DNA of 48,015 nt from the IMG/VR virus record IMGVR_UViG_3300019124_000010, positions 1 to 48,015 of that record; one strand, given 5' to 3'. Positions 14,467-21,365 of the stretch are shown piece by piece. This DNA is from a virus. The translations under genes were made by a program, and so were the position numbers. The first letter of the stretch is position 1; each line of letters starts with the position of its first letter. The notes below the pieces were generated by a model, which worked only from the letters and a program-made list of their open reading frames with translations, was not told the DNA's origin and did no database searches.

Positions 14467-14483
14467 TTTTACTTATACATTTG
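14467..14483 (+). promoter_or_regulatory. Portal promoter
   Basis: TTTTACTTATACATTTG contains TACATTTG (14476-14483), an exact TAnnTTTG -7 box extended by the TTACT of the recurrent element. The portal ATG is at 14503, leaving a leader of about 13 nt. Confidence 0.65.
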
Positions 14484-14502
14484 GCTCAAAGCATTTATTT
14501 CT

Positions 14503-16335
14503 ATGGATATTAATACAGGCCTAGATAAACTCAAAGAGATCATCCTCCACAAAAAAACTCATGAGGATTATGATAGAACAGTGAAACTGGCTAAAAAGTA
14601 CAAAGCTCTTATCAGCGGAGAGGGTATTGAGGACTATCTACAGCAATTTGTAAGAAGGGAGGATAAAGAGCTGTTTGAGCAGAGGAAAAAAATCACTCAG
14701 GCAATCACTCCAGCTGTAGCTGAGGCAATCATGAAACCTTTTTACAAGGTAAGCCGCACAAACAGAGTATATCAGGCTATTGATGGAGAGGAAAGCAAAA
14801 AAGCTGAGATCCAGAAAGCTATCAAATCTTTTTGGGGTGAAGGAGAGCAAAGCGGGCTGGATTACTGGATGCAAACTAGGTTCATTGAGCTGAGCTTTTC
14901 AGATCCCAATGCTTTTGTGGCTGTGGAGTTTGATGCTTTTGATCCTAAGATTGAAAAGGCTAAGCCTAAGCCAGTAGAGATCACATCAGAACAGGCAATT
15001 TACTTTGAGTATAAAAATGCAATCCTTCAATACCTAGTGGCTAAATGGGATATTGAGTACAAAGCAAAGAGCAAAGATGCTCCTCCTAAGAAGGGAGAAA
15101 GATTTGTAATGTACCTCACTAATGAAGCTCTGGAGCTTAAGGAAATAGATCCTGAGAGCACTGAGGCTGATCTGCCAGATGGCTATGATCAAATCATCAC
15201 TGTAGGTAAAGATGGAGGATCTCAAAGGAAATTTGCCTACAGGCTTTATGAGCCCAAATCTGGAGCAGTGCCAGCAATGAGGATCGGCTATAAGAGAGAT
15301 ATTTATACCAATGGCAGAACTTATGTGAGCCCACTCCATCCTGCTCTCCCTTACTTCATGAAATCACTCAAAACAGTGAGTGAGCTGGATCTTTCTCTGG
15401 CTCTACATACATTTCCTCAAAAGCTCCAGTATGTTCAGCCTTGCTCAGGTGTATCTGGAAAGGGATGCAATGGAGGTAAAACAAGATCAGGAGAAAATTG
15501 CACTCAATGTAATGGCTCAGGTGTTTCTCCAGTGCACAAAACAGGGCAAGAAGTACTATTACTGCCTATGCCTAAGGATAAAGAGCAGATAGTAGATCTG
15601 GAGAAATTAGTGGTTTATAAAACTCCTCCTATTGATCTGATCAAATTCCAGAAAGAGTATGTGGACAGCCTCAAAGAGGATGCAATGAAGGCTGTTTTTA
15701 ATGGTGATCAGTTTGTAAAAAACACTGTGGCTGCTACTGCCACTGAGAGAGAGTTTGATATGGATGCTGTGTATGATACACTAGATCCATTTGCTAAGAG
15801 ATACAGCTCAGTGTGGCTGCAAACGGTGAGGCTGATTGCTGTGTATGTGGAGGCAAGTGAGGGAGTAGAGCTTTATCACAAGTTTCCTAGTGATTTCAAG
15901 CTGAGATCTCAGGCATCTTTAATTAGTGAGCTAAAGCTGGCAAATGAAAGTGGAGCTCCCTCATACATAGTGGATGCTATCAATGCTGATCTGATGGAGA
16001 TCCTGTATGCTGATGATCAGGACACACTTGTAAAGCTGAAAGTGAAACAGAAATATTTGCCATTTAAGGGTAAAACTCCAGCTCAGATCCAGCTGATCCT
16101 AGCTAGTGATCTCACTCCTAAATATCAAAAGATCCTCTATACAAACTTTGAGGAAATCTTTGATGATCTGGAGTATGAGCATGGAGATAAATTTTATGCT
16201 TTTGAGGATAAAAAGCAAAGAGATCTGATTAAAGCTAAAGTAGATGCTATGATCAAAGAGATGGAGAAAGCAGCGGCTAAGGCATTTCAAACTGGAGGCT
16301 TACCTCAGATAGGCAATGAGGATGATCCACAATAA
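14503..16335 (+). CDS. Portal protein
   Basis: 610 residues, of a size and position (after terL, before the MuF-like gene) typical of siphovirus portals. The mostly helical N-terminus is followed by a wing region, with an inserted Cys-rich loop at about 312-338 (CSGVSGKGCNGGKTRSGENC and CNGSG), a DnaJ-like zinc knuckle. The stem/clip region includes PPIDLIKFQKEYVDSLKEDA, and the acidic helical C-terminus (EDLEYEHGDKF-type) is common in portals. It forms the dodecameric DNA channel at one capsid vertex. The call rests on position, length and general sequence texture. The ATG at 14503 follows a consensus promoter; the longer frame from 14452 includes the promoter. Confidence 0.78.
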   Translation: MDINTGLDKLKEIILHKKTHEDYDRTVKLAKKYKALISGEGIEDYLQQFVRREDKELFEQRKKITQAITPAVAEAIMKPFYKVSRTNRVYQAIDGEESKKAEIQKAIKSFWGEGEQSGLDYWMQTRFIELSFSDPNAFVAVEFDAFDPKIEKAKPKPVEITSEQAIYFEYKNAILQYLVAKWDIEYKAKSKDAPPKKGERFVMYLTNEALELKEIDPESTEADLPDGYDQIITVGKDGGSQRKFAYRLYEPKSGAVPAMRIGYKRDIYTNGRTYVSPLHPALPYFMKSLKTVSELDLSLALHTFPQKLQYVQPCSGVSGKGCNGGKTRSGENCTQCNGSGVSPVHKTGQEVLLLPMPKDKEQIVDLEKLVVYKTPPIDLIKFQKEYVDSLKEDAMKAVFNGDQFVKNTVAATATEREFDMDAVYDTLDPFAKRYSSVWLQTVRLIAVYVEASEGVELYHKFPSDFKLRSQASLISELKLANESGAPSYIVDAINADLMEILYADDQDTLVKLKVKQKYLPFKGKTPAQIQLILASDLTPKYQKILYTNFEEIFDDLEYEHGDKFYAFEDKKQRDLIKAKVDAMIKEMEKAAAKAFQTGGLPQIGNEDDPQ

Positions 16336-16346
16336 AGCACTAACAA

Positions 16347-17270
16347 ATGGGCAAACCAAATCCAAAAAGAATAAAACAAATGGCAGATGAGAGAGCTGAA
16401 AAGATAGAGGCTCTCTTAAATGCTTTTGAGGCTTTAATAGATCGCAATGCTGGCATTTTATCTGAAAGCCTGATAAAAGGCTTTGTAGATCAGCTGGAGG
16501 GCAAGGATGGCTTTATTTTAAGCCATGAACAAAACCTCAGAAAGCTGGAGCTACTGGATCAGGCTTATTCTCTCTTTTCTGAAAAGGAGGGCATGAGGAT
16601 CGCCACTGCTCTGATGGATGATATGGAGGCAATCATGCTCCTAAATGATCAGTATTTTACTGAGCTGATGGGAGGCAAAAAGGTTAAGAGTGATGATATT
16701 AAGAGAGTGATCAGAATGAGATTAGGCATTGATGAAACTGGAGAGCTGATCAGAGATGGTTATATGATGGGATTATTGCAAGATCCTACAGTAAGAGAGC
16801 AGATAAGATCCTTTGCTTTCCAGAGAGTGAGTGCTGGCATAGGCTTTCAGGATTTCAGGAAAGGCTTAAGAGATCTGATTGCTGGCAATGATGAAACTAT
16901 GGGAGCTTTTAAGCGGTTCTATAGAAACTATGCTTTTGATACTTATGCTCAAGTAGATGCCACAAATGGAGCTCTTTATGCACAAAAGCTAAAGCTCAAA
17001 TACTTCATCTACAATGGAGGTATCATGAAGGATAAGAAAGGCAAAGTGAGATCCAGAAAATTTTGTGTAGAGAGAGCTGGCAAAGTATTTAGCACTGAGG
17101 AGGCTGAGAAATGGAAAAATGATAAAGATCTCACAGCTGTAGATAGTAAAAGCACTTATGTTTGGCAGATCCAGAGAGGAGGGCATGGCTGTAGGCACTC
17201 AATAGATTGGATCAGTGAGGAGCTGGCTTTTCAGCTACGGCCTGAGCTAGATCCAGAAAATAAAGAATAA
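16347..17270 (+). CDS. MuF-like minor head / head morphogenesis protein
   Basis: 307 residues. The helical N-domain (about 1-200) ends in FKRFYRNYAFDTYAQVDATN, characteristic of MuF proteins. The C-terminal part has the signature SRKFCVERAGKVFSTEEAEK and then GGHGCRHSIDWISEE (about 279-293), with conserved Cys and His. MuF-like proteins attach to the portal inside the head. The gene lies 11 bp after the portal gene. No toxin domain is fused to its end, which is otherwise common in this family. Confidence 0.82.
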   Translation: MGKPNPKRIKQMADERAEKIEALLNAFEALIDRNAGILSESLIKGFVDQLEGKDGFILSHEQNLRKLELLDQAYSLFSEKEGMRIATALMDDMEAIMLLNDQYFTELMGGKKVKSDDIKRVIRMRLGIDETGELIRDGYMMGLLQDPTVREQIRSFAFQRVSAGIGFQDFRKGLRDLIAGNDETMGAFKRFYRNYAFDTYAQVDATNGALYAQKLKLKYFIYNGGIMKDKKGKVRSRKFCVERAGKVFSTEEAEKWKNDKDLTAVDSKSTYVWQIQRGGHGCRHSIDWISEELAFQLRPELDPENKE

Positions 17271-17297
17271 GTATTTTTATGAGCAGATAATAATTTT

Positions 17298-17305
17298 TAT
17301 ATTTG
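17298..17305 (+). promoter_or_regulatory. Promoter of the candidate ncRNA
   Basis: TATATTTG is an exact TAnnTTTG -7 box after a T-rich -33 region. The expected start is about 17311, just where the paired region begins, and no ORF of useful length follows. Confidence 0.6.
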
Positions 17306-17310
17306 CTCCA

Positions 17311-17580
17311 GTAACATTAAAAACCCTTGAAAAGGAGGGGTTTCAGAAATGATGAAAGCAGATAGGGCTTGGAGTAGCTAACTAAGCTCTGGCTGTGTAA
17401 GGGGCAAAACCCTATCCCTCCGCTTAATATGCTTTTAGCTGATCAGGATTAGCTCTGAAAGGCAAAAGATAGCACTCAGGCGAAGCTGAGAATTATAATT
17501 TGTTTGCAATCGCTACGATTATGCTGTGCAGATGCTACGATTAAAAAAATTAAAGCCTCCAACTAAGGAGGCTTTTAGTT
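17311..17580 (+). ncRNA. Candidate structured non-coding RNA (about 265 nt)
   Basis: This gene-free segment has many complementary pairs. AAACCC (17321-17326) pairs with GGGTTT (17338-17343). AAAGCA+GATAGGG (17355-17367) pairs with CCCTATC (17410-17416) and TGCTTT (17430-17435), a 13-bp helix with a 13-nt one-sided bulge. The bulge contains CCCTCC (17416-17421, sharing one base), which is complementary to GGAGGG (17334-17339), a possible pseudoknot. AGCTGAT/ATTAGCT (17437-17454) has a CAGG loop, and CTCAG/CTGAG closes 17476-17491. The sequence GCTACGATTA occurs twice (17512, 17534). A consensus -7 box precedes it and an intrinsic terminator ends it. CpG, rare in coding DNA here, is frequent. 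It does not match tmRNA, RNase P, a group I or II intron, or a riboswitch that I know. Confidence 0.6.
17553..17580. terminator. Bidirectional terminator, ncRNA / DUF4468 gene
   Basis: AAAGCCTCC, loop AACTA, (A)GGAGGCTTTT on the plus strand; on the minus strand the same stem is followed by TTTAATTTTTTT. It ends both the rightward RNA and the leftward gene at 17598. Confidence 0.8.
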
Positions 17581-17597
17581 TAATGCACCACTCTCAC

Positions 17598-18116
17598 TCA
17601 CCACTTAATATCTTCTATCTTCTTTTTAATGCCAGATTGAAAAGCAAACATGATAGATCTCACTCCTTCATCAAAGTTTTGCAGCTTCTCCTGCTGCCAC
17701 TTCTGATCAGCCTTAGATTTGAACTTAAACTCTATACTCACTGGCTGAGGAGTTTCTCTAGGGCTATCCTTATCATACTCAGTAAAGTTGTATAGTTGCA
17801 CTCTGTATTTTCCATCTTTGAAAGCGATGGAGTAATTAAATAGCACTCTGTTTGTGTATCTGGAGAAAGATATTTTGTAATCGTACAAAAAAGCTCCCTT
17901 TCCCTCTATCAGTCCAGCTGCCTCATCCTGATTTGTGATGGAGCTGCCAGAGATCAGATCATTGATCAGGCTTTTTGTAGCACTCATCAGCTCCCCCTTA
18001 GTACCTGAGGCACTATCAATGAGCTCATAGTGTATAGATCCATTTTTCAGAGGTATATCCTGAGCATACAGGCTTAGAGTAGCAAAAGTAATCAGGCTTA
18101 GTAGTAATCTTTTCAT
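17598..18116 (-). CDS. Secreted DUF4468-like protein (probable lysogenic-conversion gene)
   Basis: 172 residues. It has a classical signal peptide MKRLLLSLITFATLSLYAQD (cleavage probably after YAQ). The mature part, LKNGSIHYELIDSA, GAFLYDYKISFSRYTNRVL, FNYSIAFKDGKYRVQLYNFT and PVSIEFKFKSKADQKW, follows the DUF4468 'TBP-like fold' family of exported Bacteroidota proteins. It is a host-type secreted protein with no evident role in virion assembly, read against the structural genes and bounded by terminators, i.e. a moron. Three TGCAAA half-sites lie just upstream (18129-18155). The start at 18116 is set by the signal peptide; the longer frame has no merit. Confidence 0.78.
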   Translation of the reverse strand: MKRLLLSLITFATLSLYAQDIPLKNGSIHYELIDSASGTKGELMSATKSLINDLISGSSITNQDEAAGLIEGKGAFLYDYKISFSRYTNRVLFNYSIAFKDGKYRVQLYNFTEYDKDSPRETPQPVSIEFKFKSKADQKWQQEKLQNFDEGVRSIMFAFQSGIKKKIEDIKW

Positions 18117-18124
18117 GGAGACAA

Positions 18125-18156
18125 ATTTTGCAAAGGTTATGCAAAGATTTTGCAAA
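18125..18156 (-). promoter_or_regulatory. TGCAAA repeats upstream of the DUF4468 gene
   Basis: TTTTGCAAAG, ATGCAAAG and TTTTGCAAA place three TGCAAA half-sites about 11 bp apart immediately upstream of the leftward start at 18116. The half-site equals that of the repressor operators at 46613-46651, and TTTGC also suits a -33 or -7 box. Confidence 0.45.
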
Positions 18157-18159
18157 AAA

Positions 18160-18181
18160 AAGCCTCCCTAGAAAAGGAGGC
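18160..18181 (-). terminator. Terminator of the leftward small-gene operon
   Basis: On the minus strand GGCCTCC, loop TTTTCTAG, GGAGGC is followed by TTTTTTTT, ending the unit 18211-19278. Confidence 0.75.
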
Positions 18182-18210
18182 CGCTTTTATAAACCGAACC
18201 TATGAAAAAA

Positions 18211-18534
18211 CTAGTTTAAATCAGGATTTTGCTCTTTCATTTTTGATAAGAGATCCAGAGCGAGCTTGCCTATTGGATCATTCGCCTCAAATTCATCTTT
18301 CTGATTATTGTAATGATCCATTAAATCATCCAGAGCCTCCTGAGGAGTGGCAAACACTACGCACTCACAGAGCTGCCCCATAGATTGAGATGATTTCGCA
18401 AAAACAAGGTAAGCAAACCTGTGCCCATCCTCATCCTCTCCTTTAGGTTGTACCTCCAGCACTGGAGCTGATTGTAGCTTATCATCCAGAATAAAAAATA
18501 CCTTATCTCCTTCCTTAAATTTGGGTTGATACAT
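18211..18534 (-). CDS. Hypothetical protein, leftward operon
   Basis: 107 residues. It begins with MYQPKFKEGDKVFFILDDKL and APVLEVQPKGEDEDGHRFAY, a KOW/SH3-like beta start, followed by an acidic helical end (QEALDDLMDHYNNQKDEFEA). Last gene of the leftward unit; its start overlaps the end of the upstream gene by 20 bp. Function unknown. Confidence 0.6.
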   Translation of the reverse strand: MYQPKFKEGDKVFFILDDKLQSAPVLEVQPKGEDEDGHRFAYLVFAKSSQSMGQLCECVVFATPQEALDDLMDHYNNQKDEFEANDPIGKLALDLLSKMKEQNPDLN

Positions 18535-18997
18535 GAATAGATTTTTTTACAGTTAATGATTTGATTTCTTTTTGCTTTAGTAGCTGCTCCAGCCTCAGAT
18601 CCATCATCAAAGTATCATGAGTAAATGGAGCATACATTCTGCTTTTCTTGCTGATGGCTACCTTCTGCTCTCTGTATGGCAGTTTATCAGTAAAAATGAT
18701 CACTGGATCACAATTTTTTTTTACCATAAAAGAGAGCCTCTGGAAAATAGTGCTCAGGATCATTGCCTGAGGATTAGAGAGATCTCTAGGCTGGCTGGCA
18801 TCCAGTAAATTCCAGCCTCCATACTCAGATCTGTAATAAATCAGGAGGCCACTGGAGGAAAGTTTCAGCCTGTCAATAGTAATAGCATTGATGTGAGGTG
18901 CTGGCTTGAATGATATGGGATCACTAAGCCTTAGTATGCCTCCATTGCCCACCTCTGTTTGCAGCATCTCTCTGATCAACTGATAATATTTGCTCAT
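18515..18997 (-). CDS. Hypothetical protein, leftward operon
   Basis: 160 residues of mixed alpha/beta character: KYYQLIREMLQTEVGNGGIL, INAITIDRLKLSSSGLLIYY, and a basic tail LTVKKSIHVSTQI. No motif recognised. Its start overlaps the stop of the gene at 18994 (ATGA on the minus strand), so it is coupled. Confidence 0.6.
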   Translation of the reverse strand: MSKYYQLIREMLQTEVGNGGILRLSDPISFKPAPHINAITIDRLKLSSSGLLIYYRSEYGGWNLLDASQPRDLSNPQAMILSTIFQRLSFMVKKNCDPVIIFTDKLPYREQKVAISKKSRMYAPFTHDTLMMDLRLEQLLKQKEIKSLTVKKSIHVSTQI

Positions 18998-19278
18998 GCC
19001 AGCTCCTTCTCTTTTAGAGCCTTAGATAATCTTTGTTCAATCACTACTCTCCTTTGTACCTCCACTGACTTCACTCTCTCAGTTTCTAGGCATTTCAATA
19101 GTGTGGCTTTGCTATCCACTATCCTAGCCGCTATTTTGAAAGAGGAAATGATCTTGCCTTTTACTGGAGTAATAATGTGGAAAAAACCTTTGTACTCATG
19201 AGGGAAATCAGCTGGCTCAAGTTCAGCTGAGAAATTGTGTTGCTGGCTGTAGCTGCCAGATAGAATGATTTTTTGCAT
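18994..19278 (-). CDS. Hypothetical protein, first gene of leftward operon
   Basis: 94 residues with MQKIILSGSYSQQHNFSAEL at the start and a basic helical C-terminus (SVEVQRRVVIEQRLSKALKE). Not recognised. It is preceded by the inverted copy of the 16-bp palindrome, with TATATTTG as an exact -7 box (19308-19301), giving a leader of about 15 nt. Confidence 0.6.
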   Translation of the reverse strand: MQKIILSGSYSQQHNFSAELEPADFPHEYKGFFHIITPVKGKIISSFKIAARIVDSKATLLKCLETERVKSVEVQRRVVIEQRLSKALKEKELA

Positions 19279-19300
19279 AGATATGATCAGTTTAATGAAA

Positions 19301-19320
19301 CAAATATAAGTAAACTTATA
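19301..19320 (-). promoter_or_regulatory. Leftward promoter with TATAAGTTTACTTATA palindrome
   Basis: On the minus strand the perfect palindrome (19320-19305) runs directly into TATATTTG (19308-19301), the exact -7 consensus. It drives 19278 to 18211. Confidence 0.7.
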
Positions 19321-19438
19321 TCACATAAACCAAAAAATATTTGTTAGAAATTTTCTGGATCTGGATAAGGGCATCACTGTAGCTGCTTGAGATAATCATC
19401 TCATTTTTGTGCCCGATATTAAAAATGTAAACTCTCAT
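19316..19438 (-). CDS. Small hypothetical protein
   Basis: 40 residues from the ATG at 19438: MRVYIFNIGHKNEMIISSSY, SDALIQIQKISNKYFLVYVI. The alternating hydrophobic pattern suggests a small alpha/beta unit. It lies 19 bp downstream of the gene at 19458; its stop touches the next promoter palindrome. The longer frame to 19519 would overlap that upstream gene and is not preferred. Confidence 0.4.
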   Translation of the reverse strand: MRVYIFNIGHKNEMIISSSYSDALIQIQKISNKYFLVYVI

Positions 19439-19457
19439 AGGGTGTGATTTTAAGGGA

Positions 19458-19697
19458 TTAAAGATTTGCATATAAGTGATCAAAAGCGGCATCATAGGCC
19501 TCACAGGTAGTAAACTCATGATAGTAGAGCATTACTGTCTGGATCTTCTCAATCTTAGGGAGAAAGGTGAGTTTTCTGGCCTCTCTTAGCAGGAAAGCAT
19601 GATGCTTTTCAGTTTCGCTTAACTGAGGCTGTTTAGGGTAACATTTCCTGTAAAGCTCCATTAATTGCTCTGATGTGTAGCTGATTTCAGTGCTCAT
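19458..19697 (-). CDS. Small helical hypothetical protein
   Basis: 79 residues, helical: MSTEISYTSEQLMELYRKCY, AFLLREARKLTFLPKIEKIQ, TVMLYYHEFTTCEAYDAAFD. It has the AATCACAAATCAC-type leader upstream of its start (19697). Function unknown. Confidence 0.55.
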   Translation of the reverse strand: MSTEISYTSEQLMELYRKCYPKQPQLSETEKHHAFLLREARKLTFLPKIEKIQTVMLYYHEFTTCEAYDAAFDHLYANL

Positions 19698-19727
19698 GTG
19701 ATTTGTGATTTATTGGTGATTGAATTG

Positions 19728-19753
19728 GAGCTTAGGCATGAAAACCTAAGCTC
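19728..19753. terminator. Hairpin between leftward genes
   Basis: GAGCTTAGG (19728-19736) and CCTAAGCTC (19745-19753) form a perfect 9-bp stem with an 8-nt loop. The T-rich tail is on the plus-strand side only, so for the leftward genes it may act as a processing or stability element. Confidence 0.5.
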
Positions 19754-19762
19754 TCTTTAGTT

Positions 19763-20188
19763 TTATTCAAAAGCTGCCTCAATATCTATCTGGTGAAGCC
19801 ATGCCCACTCCACTCCCTCATCCTCAATAGCCTCAAAAATGAGCTCTATGCCAGCTCTGATTGCTCCTCTCTTGCTGTAATATGTGCCGCCATTAAATTC
19901 CTCCAGAGCTTCAAAGTACATTTCCTGATGATCCATTGAAGCACTCTCTATCCATCTATCAAAGATCCTTTCCACTAACTGATAAAGCCAGCTGTTTACG
20001 CTGAGCAGAGATGAGAAATCCTCTTTACGGTAAACCTTCACAGCCTTAAATACTTTTTTAGTGTCTGGATTATAAAAAACAAGATCTCCAGCATTTATCC
20101 TCAATCCTGTGAGGGTGCAAACTGATGGAAATTTTGCTTTGATCAGAGGGATATTAACTTTTTGGAGAGATGATAATGTTGTTGCCAT
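19763..20188 (-). CDS. Hypothetical protein under tandem-operator control
   Basis: 141 residues from the ATG at 20188. It contains INAGDLVFYNPDTKKVFKAV, where CTLTGLRINAGDLVFYN looks like a small treble-clef-like or beta hairpin without a full set of Cys. It continues with LLSVNSWLYQLVERIFDRW, the helix EMYFEALEEFN, and an acidic C-terminus. Function unknown. It is the first gene behind a pair of contiguous 19-bp operators, so it belongs to the same regulon as the genes at 42378 and 47388. The leader is ATTATCAAATCACAATCAC. Confidence 0.6.
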   Translation of the reverse strand: MATTLSSLQKVNIPLIKAKFPSVCTLTGLRINAGDLVFYNPDTKKVFKAVKVYRKEDFSSLLSVNSWLYQLVERIFDRWIESASMDHQEMYFEALEEFNGGTYYSKRGAIRAGIELIFEAIEDEGVEWAWLHQIDIEAAFE

Positions 20189-20203
20189 GTGATTGTGATT
20201 TGA

Positions 20204-20251
20204 TAATGCAATATTACAAAGCTGTTTTGTAATTACAAAGCAATTTTGTAA
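20204..20251 (-). promoter_or_regulatory. Leftward promoter with tandem 19-bp operators
   Basis: TTACAAAGCTGTTTTGTAA (20214-20232) and TTACAAAGCAATTTTGTAA (20233-20251) are directly adjacent. Read leftward, the outer operator supplies a -33 TTTG and, 19 nt later, TAATATTG forms the -7 box. Occupancy of either site would block the polymerase. Confidence 0.8.
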
Positions 20252-20297
20252 AAATATTTTTAAAAGCTCCTTTTTATCGTTCAAAATCGTTCAAAAT

Positions 20298-20400
20298 AAG
20301 CTGATGCTTAGCTGAGCTTGAGCTGAGCTATAGGTGAGCTAGTGCTATGCTTAAGCCTATGCTTAGCAATAAATAAATAAATAAATAAAAGAAAGAAAGA
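20298..20400. repeat. Non-coding look-alike of the origin tract
   Basis: GCTGATGCTTAGCTGAGCTT, GAGCTGAGCTATAGGTGAGC and related (G/C)AGCT repeats run from 20301 to 20340. Then GCTTAGCAATAAATAAATAA begins an AT-only ATAA tract (20361-20390) and an AGAAAGAAAGAAG tail. The order and the junction sequence CTTAGCAATAAATAAA are those of the tract inside the initiator gene (1885-1977), but here nothing is encoded. A second origin or a partition/termination site is possible. A 9-bp direct repeat CGTTCAAAA (20279, 20288) borders it. Confidence 0.5.
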
Positions 20401-20434
20401 AGTAAGGAAATAAGGGCGGCCTGAGGCCTACAGC

Positions 20435-20483
20435 ACAATTTTGTAAAAAATATTTTGAGGAAATAATTTTACTTATATGTTTA
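20435..20483 (+). promoter_or_regulatory. Promoter of the capsid-module leader with decayed operator
   Basis: ACAATTTTGTAA (20436-20447) keeps the right half of the 19-bp operator. TTTTACTTATATGTTTA (20467-20483) provides a near-consensus -7 box (TATGTTTA, 20476-20483). The first gene starts at 20511. Confidence 0.5.
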
Positions 20484-20510
20484 CAACCAAACTGATAAAA
20501 ATACTGGCAC

Positions 20511-20867
20511 ATGGAAATGATTACACTGAAAAGAGGCAATGAAACAAAGCAAGTTTCTCGGCTTCAATGGATAAACATGAAATCAGGTAACACCTTCGGA
20601 TGGGAGGAGTTAATTGAAACTCCAGCTGAACTATTACAAACTCCATCAGCTCCTAGTAAACCACAGGGAGAAAGCGGTGAGGGTGCTGCAAATGTGGAGG
20701 CAGAGCAAAGCTCTACTGAGCAAGAGGTATCAGTAGATGATCAAATTGCCGCTCTGGAGGAGCAGAAAAAAGCTGAGGGCTTAACCGCTCAGCAAAAAGC
20801 AAACCTTACAAAGCAAATCAATGAGCTCAAAAAGAAAAAAGAAAGCAATGATAATCCTCAAAAATAA
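20511..20867 (+). CDS. Hypothetical protein at the start of the capsid operon
   Basis: 118 residues: a beta-like head (MITLKRGNETKQVSRLQWIN), a Ser/Glu/Gln-rich disordered middle and a Lys/Glu coiled-coil end (AALEEQKKAEGLTAQQKANL). Either ATG (20511 or 20517) is possible. It overlaps the next gene by 20 bp. Small disordered proteins ahead of scaffold/capsid genes can be head decoration or completion proteins, but nothing specific was recognised. Confidence 0.6.
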   Translation: MEMITLKRGNETKQVSRLQWINMKSGNTFGWEELIETPAELLQTPSAPSKPQGESGEGAANVEAEQSSTEQEVSVDDQIAALEEQKKAEGLTAQQKANLTKQINELKKKKESNDNPQK

Positions 20868-21015
20868 AGATACTGGAGTGGAGAGCCCATTTACTCAGGA
20901 GGAGTATGATGCTCTCAAAAAACACCCAAACTTATTTAACCGATTTGTGGAGGTAAAACAGGAGAAAGCTCCTACTCCTCCAGAGCTAGAAAAGCTCACA
21001 AAGAGTAAGAAGTAA
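20848..21015 (+). CDS. Small hypothetical protein
   Basis: 55 residues from the ATG at 20848: MIILKNKDTGVESPFTQEEY followed by an LKKHPNLFNRFVEV segment. The pattern of a short strand, a T.EEY..LK..P.L..RF.V motif and a basic tail resembles the C-terminal piece of small phage head proteins. The alternative start at 20821 adds only a Lys-rich stretch. Confidence 0.5.
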   Translation: MIILKNKDTGVESPFTQEEYDALKKHPNLFNRFVEVKQEKAPTPPELEKLTKSKK

Positions 21016-21034
21016 TCACAGCAAAAGAGCACAA

Positions 21035-21358
21035 ATGAGCAAAAGATCTTTGACTAAGGAAATACAAAAAGAGCTGAGGGAGATAGCTGATAAAATGCCG
21101 ATAGTGTTTTACACAGTACCTACCTCAGAGCCATATACAGGCAAAGAGCTTAAGCTCACTGCCATTCAAGAGGACAGTAAAGGGAGGCCACTGGAGGATG
21201 ATCAGATCTACATGGTAAAATCTCAAATGGATATTGCCTCTAATCACTACAGGCGAATGAAAAAAGCCTACCTGAAAGATGGAGCGGCTGGAGTAAAAGC
21301 CTATTGTGAGAAAGTATGGCAGCTGTATGAAAAAAGTAAACAATCACTGAGCAAATAA
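21035..21358 (+). CDS. Hypothetical protein of the head module
   Basis: 107 residues: KEIQKELREIADKMPIVFYT, EPYTGKELKLTAIQEDSKGR, then helices with SNHYRRMKKAYLKDGAAGVK. No motif recognised. It lies 7 bp before the scaffold-like gene. Confidence 0.6.
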   Translation: MSKRSLTKEIQKELREIADKMPIVFYTVPTSEPYTGKELKLTAIQEDSKGRPLEDDQIYMVKSQMDIASNHYRRMKKAYLKDGAAGVKAYCEKVWQLYEKSKQSLSK

Positions 21359-21365
21359 ACAAAGT

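Noticed and set aside
17298-17580. Hammerhead ribozyme, tmRNA, RNase P, group I/II intron or retron RNA
   Set aside because: The CUGANGA/GAAA core, tRNA-like ends, RNase P conserved boxes, intron P7 and domain V sequences are not visible, and there is no reverse transcriptase gene.
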